DNA of 21,411 nucleotides from assembly GCA_937892695.1 (NCBI GenBank), contig CALBJK010000004.1:1-21411 (forward strand). Direction: 5' to 3'. Positions 16,445 through 21,411 of the stretch are shown here, piece after piece. The number at the start of each line of letters is the position of its first letter. Position 1 is the first letter of the stretch. The notes under the pieces were generated by a model, which saw only the letters and a program-made list of their open reading frames with translations, searched no databases and had not been told where the DNA came from. The DNA is from an uncultured Prevotella sp. GTDB lineage: Bacteria; Bacteroidota; Bacteroidia; Bacteroidales; Bacteroidaceae. The translations under genes were made by a program, and so were the position numbers.

Positions 16445-16643
16445 TTTTACCTTTACCTAATACCTTACTTTCTCCTGTTATCCTGAATCAACTTTACTAC
16501 TTAACGTTGCGTTATCCTGCCTCTTTTACCTTTCTAATACCTACATCAAGCTCTCTTTCTATTACTTCTGGGTTATCCTGACATCTTTTACCTTTATTGC
16601 CTGTTATCCTGTAATCTTATATACCTATAAGAAACTTTTACCT
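16445..16643 (-). repeat. purine-rich leader with two interspersed short repeat motifs
   Basis: On the minus strand AGGTAAAA occurs at 16643, 16593, 16531 and 16452 (5' ends). CAGGATAAC occurs at 16611, 16580, 16519 and 16485. A third motif, TAGGTAT or AAGGTATTA, occurs at 16627, 16543 and 16466. Two copies form a longer unit, AAGGTAAAAGA, three or four bases, then CAGGATAAC (16594-16572 and 16532-16511). The leader is A/G-rich with very few C and U and so is probably largely single-stranded. Copies are irregularly spaced, unlike CRISPR. They lie between the promoter and the 30-codon ORF. Confidence 0.65.
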
Positions 16644-16682
16644 ATCTTCTGAATCTCTCAAATTCTATTTCTCTATTGTCTT

Positions 16683-16698
16683 GATACCTCCCGGTATC
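16683..16698 (-). other. 5' hairpin of the small-peptide transcript
   Basis: GATACC-GGGA-GGTATC, a perfect 6-bp stem with a four-base loop, begins about 8 nt after the expected transcription start. A stem at the extreme 5' end is a common mRNA stabiliser; that role is inferred. Confidence 0.5.
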
Positions 16699-16712
16699 TC
16701 TTTTTGACGATG

Positions 16713-16744
16713 CAAAGTTACTGCTGTTTGCGCACACATGCAAG
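16713..16744 (-). promoter_or_regulatory. promoter for the minus-strand small-peptide unit
   Basis: On the minus strand CTTG (16744-16741, one mismatch to TTTG) is followed after 20 nt by TAACTTTG (16720-16713), the perfect -7 element. Transcription should begin near 16706. A second possible -7 element, TATATTTG, lies upstream at 16800-16793. Confidence 0.7.
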
Positions 16745-17150
16745 GATTTCATATAAGAAAATTCATTTATGGAGCATCTTTTTGACATACATCAAATATA
16801 TTGTGTACGCACACGACAGTCAGAATGTGTCTTTTATGCTCGTAAATCATTCAATTGTAAAGCAAAAAACAATGAAATCATATTTTCTAAGAACAGACAG
16901 ACTGTATATCTATCCTATACGTAAAAAACAGGCTTTAGCCATGGATTATTACTGCATATCCTACCTCATGACTGACATTAATGCATTGTTGCTGCTTTTC
17001 TGCAAATCCGATGATGCTTTCAGGCATGCTGTTACAGCCAGCTGGTTTTATTTTCAGGGAAAATATCAAAGGCAAGAATAATGTCTGCCTATATTTTCAC
17101 ATAATTTGGCTTGCTGCATTTTTCTCTATCTGGACAGTTGTCTGCTACAT
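16745..17150. other. AT-rich intergenic stretch without a convincing gene
   Basis: About 400 nt with one plus-strand ORF of 69 codons from the ATG at 16872 (MKSYFLRTDRLYIYP...) to the TAA ending near 17081. It has no promoter match, no recognised domain and a composition unlike the neighbouring genes, so I do not call it a gene. CGCACAC occurs twice (near 16731 and 16808), the second inside an imperfect palindrome GTGTACGCACAC. Confidence 0.4.
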
Positions 17151-17186
17151 GATAAAGGCCGCATTCAATCCGATGCGGCCTTTATC
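17151..17186. terminator. intrinsic terminator-like inverted repeat
   Basis: A perfect 14-bp stem, GATAAAGGCCGCAT with ATGCGGCCTTTATC, around an 8-nt loop. No long U-tract follows on either side, but the stem itself contains A3/T3. It lies about 100 nt past the FKBP stop and could end the glyS-FKBP transcript on the minus strand. Confidence 0.65.
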
Positions 17187-17285
17187 TATTATCTATCTTT
17201 CGTCAATCGTTATTCTTCAACCTAACCGGGCTTGCTTCATTCTAAGCCGAACTAGCGAAGTCGGCATAAAACATAGCTTATCTGT

Positions 17286-17975
17286 CTATCTGACAGAAGA
17301 CAACCCTATCCACTTACCCGACTTTTGTATTGTGGCCGATTTGAACGGTAGCACATCAGCATCTGGACGATAGTAGGCGACAAGCCGGATATCGAAAATC
17401 AGCGTCGAGTAGCCGGGAATTTTAACTGACGAGCCACTGCCCGTATAGTCGGACTCACCGTAACCGAGCTGGTAAGGTATATAGACTCTCCAGTAGTCGC
17501 CCACATGCATATTTTGCAAGGCTGTAGCAAATCCGTCAACCACACTTCCAACATACATCGTGCTGGGAATGGCAGTGTTAGGATTGAAATCGCCCTGATA
17601 AGACTGGTCGAATACATATCCATTGGAGTAGCTCGTCGACGGAAGCAACTGTCCTCGATAATGTACGCGCACAGAGTCGGTGTACATCGGGCATCCGGGA
17701 GCACCGGGCACAGAGTCGAGCACTTCGACTACTATGTGGTCGTAAGTGTGCACAGCAGCCTGACCTTCGAGCGACCATTTCTTTATAACTTTCCACTTCT
17801 TGTCACCGTTCGAGACGCTTTTCTGTGCCGCATAGAAGGTATTGTCAAAGAACTGCCCGTTAGTTTCCTGCCAGTTGGGGAATTCTTCTGCCTCCTTGTT
17901 GTTCTCGCTGCACGACGACAGGCAGAACACTGCAGCCACAAGTGCTGCCAGTGATGTTATTATCGATTTGTTCAT
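17286..17975 (-). CDS. FKBP-type peptidyl-prolyl cis-trans isomerase lipoprotein
   Basis: A 229-residue exported protein. The N-terminal signal has a lipobox (AAVFCLSSC, Cys at about 22), so it should be a lipoprotein of the cell envelope. After a linker of about 75 residues the FKBP domain spans roughly 78-205. It shows VRVHYRGQLL, YVFDQSYQ, VVDGFATALQNMHVGDYWRVYIPYQLGYGE and a closing STLIFDIRLV strand. The domain would catalyse proline isomerisation during folding of envelope proteins. A short tail follows. The gene starts 7 nt after the glyS stop and must be cotranscribed with it, since no promoter fits between them. Confidence 0.93.
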   Translation of the reverse strand: MNKSIITSLAALVAAVFCLSSCSENNKEAEEFPNWQETNGQFFDNTFYAAQKSVSNGDKKWKVIKKWSLEGQAAVHTYDHIVVEVLDSVPGAPGCPMYTDSVRVHYRGQLLPSTSYSNGYVFDQSYQGDFNPNTAIPSTMYVGSVVDGFATALQNMHVGDYWRVYIPYQLGYGESDYTGSGSSVKIPGYSTLIFDIRLVAYYRPDADVLPFKSATIQKSGKWIGLSSVR

Positions 17976-17982
17976 TTAATGT

Positions 17983-19524
17983 TTATTGCAGTTTTTTCAG
18001 AAGGCTTGCTATGCTTACCTTGTCTTCGATGATGCTGCGCAGGTCGGCTATGTTGACACGTTCCTGTTCCATCGTGTCGCGGAAGCGCAGTGTCACGGTG
18101 TTGTCCTTGAGTGTGTCGTGGTCGACTGTAACGCAGTAAGGAGTGCCGATGGCATCCTGACGGCGGTAGCGTTTACCGATAGTGTCCTTCTCGTCGTAGT
18201 GGGTGTTAAAATGGAACTTGAGTTCGTCTACTATCTCACGCGCCTTTTCGGGCAGACCGTCCTTCTTCAGCAGCGGCAGCACGGCCAGCTTGACCGGTGC
18301 TAGAGCCGCAGGCAGCTTCAGCACAACGCGTGTCTCGCCGTTTTCTAGTTTCTCTTCGCAGAAAGAGTGACACATAACGCTGAGGAACATACGGTCTACG
18401 CCGATTGAAGTCTCAATGTCGTACGGAGTGTAGCTTTCTTTTGTCTGCGGGTCGAAGTATTTGATAGAACGGCCAGAGAATTTCTCATGCTGCGACAGGT
18501 CGTGGTCGGTACGGCTGTGTATGCCTTCGACCTCCTTGAAGCCGAACGGCATCTTGAACTCGATATCGGTGGCGGCGTTGGCATAGAAGGCAAGTTTCTC
18601 GTGGTCGTGGAAGCGGTAGTTCTCGGCTCCGAAACCGAGAGCCTGATGCCACTTCATGCGCAGCTGCTTCCATTTCTCAAACCATTCCATCTCGGTGCCT
18701 GGCTTTACAAAGAATTGCATTTCCATCTGCTCAAACTCACGCATGCGGAAGATGAACTGACGGGCGACAATCTCGTTGCGGAATGCCTTGCCTATCTGGG
18801 CAATACCGAACGGAATCTTCATGCGTCCGGTCTTCTGCACGTTAAGATAGTTGACAAAGATACCCTGGGCGGTTTCCGGGCGGAGGTATATCTTGCTCGT
18901 TGCATCAGAAGCCGAACCCACTTCGGTAGAAAACATCAGGTTGAACTGGCGCACATCTGTCCAGTTCTTTGTTCCGCTTATAGGGTCGACGATGCCTTCG
19001 TCGAGTATAATCTGCTTAAGCTCTTCAAGGTTCGGGCCCTGCATAGCCTCTGTATAGCGTGCGTGGAGAGCGTCGCGTTTCTGCTGATGTTCTATCACGC
19101 GCTGGCTAGTCTGGCGGAATTTCTCTTCATCGAAGCTGTCACCGAAACGCTTGCGCGCCTTTTCTATCTCTTTATTTATTTTCTCGTCATACTTTGCTAT
19201 CTGGTCTTCGATAAGCACATCGGCACGATAGCGTTTCTTAGAGTCGCGGTTGTCGATGAGAGGGTCGTTGAAAGCGTCGACATGTCCGCTGGCCTTCCAT
19301 ATTGTAGGGTGCATGAAGATTGCAGAGTCTATGCCCACAATGTTCTCGTGGAGCAGCACCATGCTCTTCCACCAGTATTCTTTTATGTTGTTTTTCAGTT
19401 CCACTCCGTTCTGTCCGTAGTCGTAGACAGCGGCAAGTCCGTCGTAAATCTCACTGCTGGGAAATACGAAACCGTACTCCTTACAGTGGGACACTATCTT
19501 CTTGAATACGTCTTCTTGTGCCAT
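17983..19524 (-). CDS. glyS: glycyl-tRNA synthetase, dimeric class II type
   Basis: A 513-residue class II aminoacyl-tRNA synthetase of the homodimeric (archaeal/eukaryotic and Gram-positive-like) kind. It charges tRNA-Gly in the cytoplasm. The N-terminal block SSEIYDGLAAVYDYGQNG is typical. The insertion with WKASGHVDAFNDP follows. Motif 2 shows FRNEI with FIFRMREFEQMEMQFF, the ETAQGIF glycine-site block is present, and motif 3 is GVDRMF. The C-terminal anticodon-binding domain contains the LPLLKKDG and GKRYRRQDAIGTPYCVTVD blocks. It is the first gene of a two-gene unit with the FKBP lipoprotein; its promoter is at 19600-19566. Confidence 0.97.
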   Translation of the reverse strand: MAQEDVFKKIVSHCKEYGFVFPSSEIYDGLAAVYDYGQNGVELKNNIKEYWWKSMVLLHENIVGIDSAIFMHPTIWKASGHVDAFNDPLIDNRDSKKRYRADVLIEDQIAKYDEKINKEIEKARKRFGDSFDEEKFRQTSQRVIEHQQKRDALHARYTEAMQGPNLEELKQIILDEGIVDPISGTKNWTDVRQFNLMFSTEVGSASDATSKIYLRPETAQGIFVNYLNVQKTGRMKIPFGIAQIGKAFRNEIVARQFIFRMREFEQMEMQFFVKPGTEMEWFEKWKQLRMKWHQALGFGAENYRFHDHEKLAFYANAATDIEFKMPFGFKEVEGIHSRTDHDLSQHEKFSGRSIKYFDPQTKESYTPYDIETSIGVDRMFLSVMCHSFCEEKLENGETRVVLKLPAALAPVKLAVLPLLKKDGLPEKAREIVDELKFHFNTHYDEKDTIGKRYRRQDAIGTPYCVTVDHDTLKDNTVTLRFRDTMEQERVNIADLRSIIEDKVSIASLLKKLQ

Positions 19525-19565
19525 GAATATGATTTTTATTAGTTTGTTGTCCTATATATGATGTG

Positions 19566-19600
19566 CAAAGTTAGTCCTTTTTCTCTGATTTCCAACCAAA
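19566..19600 (-). promoter_or_regulatory. Bacteroidetes-type promoter for glyS
   Basis: On the minus strand TTTG at 19600-19597 is followed after 23 nt by TAACTTTG at 19573-19566. The expected start near 19559 leaves a 35-nt leader before the ATG at 19524, too short for a T-box or similar switch. Confidence 0.65.
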
Positions 19601-19648
19601 TATGAGTTAAATGTTAAAAACGCGGCCGATTTAGTCTGCCATATTCCA

Positions 19649-19691
19649 AAAAGAAAGGGAAACCGCCACCAAGACAGCCTCCCCTTCTTTT
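19649..19691 (-). terminator. terminator after the SusD-DUF3823 genes
   Basis: On the minus strand AAAAGAAGGGGA (19691-19680) pairs with TCCCTTTCTTTT (19660-19649) over 12 positions with one G-U, around a 19-nt loop, followed by T. It lies about 35 nt past the DUF3823 stop and just upstream of the glyS promoter, separating the two units. Confidence 0.65.
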
Positions 19692-19726
19692 ATCGTTTCT
19701 TTAAACGTTTTATGTCGCAGCGAGCA

Positions 19727-20434
19727 TTAGAATTTTATCTCTATAAGCTTTGAGAATATGAATTCTGTAGCCCCTTCAGCCTTAACACCAATCCTGGCTA
19801 CGGCCTTATTGCTGGCTTTCAGCTTGTTGTAAACATCATCCGGAATGGTCTGTTCCGCGAACGTGTTCGCGCCCTCCTTCATAGCGGATGCGGGAATAGA
19901 AATGGCCATGACGTTGTTCTTGTTGTCCACGAGCGACGTGTTGCCCAGAACTACAATGCCTTCGGCTATCTTGGCCTGAGGTGCCACTTTCTTTATGTCG
20001 AAAGTCAGAGTAGCTTGCTTTCCGTTCAGCACGATCGAATATTTTTCGACGAGATAGTAGGGGGTCACTTCAAGATTGTATACGGTGTTGCCCTTCACTT
20101 TCACGCCAACGGTGTCGCGGGTGTTCACCCACGGGCCGTTGTTGTCCTTGGTCACAAGCTTATAGTCGCCGTCAAAGAGCTTTGCGCTGAAGTGTCCGTC
20201 CTGGTCTACGTATACCGTTATAGGTGAATGAAGCTCGTATCCAGGCTGATATAGTTGTAGCTGTATCTGGCCTCCGGTGCCGGCCAGTTGCAGACTTTCC
20301 CCTTTATACTGGATGTTTCCAGAAAAAGTAGACTCAGGTTCGTCCACATTGTCGAGTCCGCAAGAACTAAGTCCGCAGATTGAGACAATAGCGGCGAAAA
20401 CAAATGATAACAATTTTGTATTCATAATTTTCAT
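19727..20434 (-). CDS. DUF3823-type lipoprotein of a SusC/SusD locus
   Basis: A 235-residue exported protein with a signal and lipobox (SICGLSSC, Cys at about 25), so probably an outer-membrane-attached lipoprotein. The N-terminal half reads as a beta-rich carboxypeptidase-regulatory-like or DUF3823 domain: STFSGNIQYKGESL, IQLQLYQPGYELHSPITVYV, then DGHFSAKLFDGDYKLV and NNGPW. The C-terminal half (about 115-235) is a second beta domain. Proteins of this type are encoded after SusD in Bacteroidetes glycan-use loci, in the place of SusE/F, and may help bind surface glycan; that role is inferred. The start may be ATG 20434 or ATG 20425 (MNTKLL). Eight bases separate it from the SusD-like gene. 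Confidence 0.85.
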   Translation of the reverse strand: MKIMNTKLLSFVFAAIVSICGLSSCGLDNVDEPESTFSGNIQYKGESLQLAGTGGQIQLQLYQPGYELHSPITVYVDQDGHFSAKLFDGDYKLVTKDNNGPWVNTRDTVGVKVKGNTVYNLEVTPYYLVEKYSIVLNGKQATLTFDIKKVAPQAKIAEGIVVLGNTSLVDNKNNVMAISIPASAMKEGANTFAEQTIPDDVYNKLKASNKAVARIGVKAEGATEFIFSKLIEIKF

Positions 20435-20442
20435 TGTTCTTT

Positions 20443-21411
20443 TTACTGATAAGGATTCTTCACCAGAAGCGGATTGGCATCAATCCATCCCTGGTCGTAG
20501 AAGTTGTAGTAGTTTTTCATCTGGAAGTAGCGGGCGTTAGGCGACATGAACGAGAAGTCTTCTACAAATATCCACTGTCCGTTGTGCTCGTTGCCAGGAG
20601 CTACAACCAGATAAGGCCAGAGCGAACGATGGCGAGCCTGCTTGTCGGTGTTGTTACCGTTGAATATTTTGTCGGCCAGACGCCAACGCTTCAAGTCCCA
20701 CCAGCGGTGTCCTTCAAAGGCAAACTCTACGGCATTTTCGTGAACGATATTGTCGAAAGTAAGGGTTTTGAGATCCTGCACCCCTGCACGTTCGCGCACC
20801 TTGTTAATGTACGATAAAGCCGATGGCGTGTCGCCGAGTTGGAACGAAGCTTCACAAGCAATCAAGTAAGCCTCGGACATACGGAAATAGGGCTGCCACA
20901 TGGCTGAACGTTGTCCGCGCTTCGACGCGCCGGGCGTCTCGTCAAGAAACTTACGGAAGTAGAATCCGCTCTTGTTTATGTACTGCTGGTTGCTGTTGAA
21001 CGGGCCATTGACCGAAGTCAGCACATTGCCCTTATCGTCGAAAGTGCCTGTAGCATTGCCTGCGTGAATCTGCCACTTCCCGTCTACGAGATTCAGCTGT
21101 CCTGCCTGCAGAACCACTGGTACGCCTTTGAACGAGGCTCCAGGATATATTACAGAACCCCAAAGACGTGGGTCACGATCTATGAACGGTTCTGAGCTGC
21201 TGTTGTAAAACACGTATGAACCGTCAGCGTTCTTGGTCTTAAACTCAGCTCTCTGCCCCGGATTCTTTGTATTGAGCGGTTCGAACATCTCTACCATATT
21301 CAGCGTAGGTCCGGCATAGCTGTTGTCTATGTCCTCGGCCAGTGACTTAGGTATGTTAGTTCCAGTGAATCCGACAGTATTGCCAGGATAGATGTGGTCG
21401 CGTGCCCATAT
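20443..21411 (-). CDS. SusD/RagB-family nutrient-binding lipoprotein, C-terminal part (cut by window edge)
   Basis: The frame is open from the stop at 20445-20443 to the window edge, giving 322 C-terminal residues; the N-terminus with its lipobox lies beyond 21411. SusD-family marks are clear: YFRMSEAYLIACEASFQLGD, SYINKVRERAGV, the ENAVEFAFEGHRWWDLKRW block and the terminal NPLLVKNPYQ. SusD proteins sit on the outer membrane as the lid of a SusC TonB-dependent transporter and bind oligosaccharide. A susC gene is expected just upstream (to the right). The substrate cannot be told from this part. An internal ATG at 21297 is not the true start. Confidence 0.93.
   Translation of the reverse strand: MWARDHIYPGNTVGFTGTNIPKSLAEDIDNSYAGPTLNMVEMFEPLNTKNPGQRAEFKTKNADGSYVFYNSSSEPFIDRDPRLWGSVIYPGASFKGVPVVLQAGQLNLVDGKWQIHAGNATGTFDDKGNVLTSVNGPFNSNQQYINKSGFYFRKFLDETPGASKRGQRSAMWQPYFRMSEAYLIACEASFQLGDTPSALSYINKVRERAGVQDLKTLTFDNIVHENAVEFAFEGHRWWDLKRWRLADKIFNGNNTDKQARHRSLWPYLVVAPGNEHNGQWIFVEDFSFMSPNARYFQMKNYYNFYDQGWIDANPLLVKNPYQ

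Noticed and set aside
16357..16581. 74-codon plus-strand hydrophobic ORF over the repeat leader
   Set aside because: It is the complement of the purine-rich leader, so its Leu/Ile/Phe/Ser richness follows from base composition. It has no plus-strand promoter, and a terminator separates it from cls.
16441..16640. CRISPR-like array
   Set aside because: Repeats are only about 9 nt, come in two kinds and have irregular spacing; no cas genes are nearby.
16704..17081. 125-codon plus-strand ORF in the AT-rich gap
   Set aside because: It starts at a TTG inside the opposite promoter region and shows no domain. Even the shorter ATG version (69 codons from 16872) lacks a promoter or any recognisable feature.
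18487..19542. 351-codon plus-strand ORF antisense to glyS
   Set aside because: It mirrors the glyS coding sequence, whose protein is unmistakable over its full length; the antisense frame shows no domain and is a codon-bias shadow.

Overview
The window looks like chromosomal DNA of a Bacteroidales member, probably a Prevotella-like or Bacteroides-like species (taxonomy inferred). The evidence is repeated use of the Bacteroidetes promoter pattern (TTTG, about 20 nt, TAnnTTTG), a SusD/DUF3823 lipoprotein pair, a hybrid-two-component-type regulator with a propeller sensor, a FKBP lipoprotein behind glyS, and meso-diaminopimelate dehydrogenase. No tRNA, rRNA, CRISPR array, prophage or insertion sequence was recognised.

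Left part (1-5.7 kb): a small membrane-protein gene that appears frameshifted at a six-base homopolymer (minus strand). Next is a large transmembrane regulator resembling a hybrid two-component system, but with a His-to-Arg change at the phosphoacceptor site, degenerate ATPase boxes and no receiver domain. A LytS-type histidine kinase follows. Its overlapping partner gene has shrunk to a 45-codon remnant of a LytTR response regulator.

Middle part (5.7-12 kb): a compact, highly structured RNA candidate with its own U-tract terminator (minus strand, about 5750-5854). Then come nadB (L-aspartate oxidase, NAD synthesis), a shared perfect-stem terminator, and a convergent type II NADH dehydrogenase. 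The divergent pair ddh (meso-DAP dehydrogenase) and an exported C1B-type cysteine peptidase follows.

Right-centre (12-16.3 kb): a probable four-gene operon with a membrane-anchored TPR protein of unknown function, queD and queE (queuosine precursor synthesis) and a cardiolipin synthase. It ends at a strong terminator and starts from a promoter so close to the first ATG that the mRNA may be leaderless.

Right part (16.3-21.4 kb): a solitary minus-strand transcription unit with its own promoter, a 5' hairpin and a purine-rich leader of about 270 nt. The leader carries four AGGTAAAA-type and four CAGGATAAC repeats. The unit ends with a 30-codon ORF for a hydrophobic peptide and the terminator shared with cls. 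This is the least explained structure here. After an AT-rich stretch with no convincing gene come glyS with a FKBP-type isomerase lipoprotein (minus strand), then the end of a polysaccharide-utilisation-type locus (DUF3823 lipoprotein and a SusD-family protein cut by the window edge).

All calls rest on reading the sequence and on family knowledge. No database search or folding program was run.
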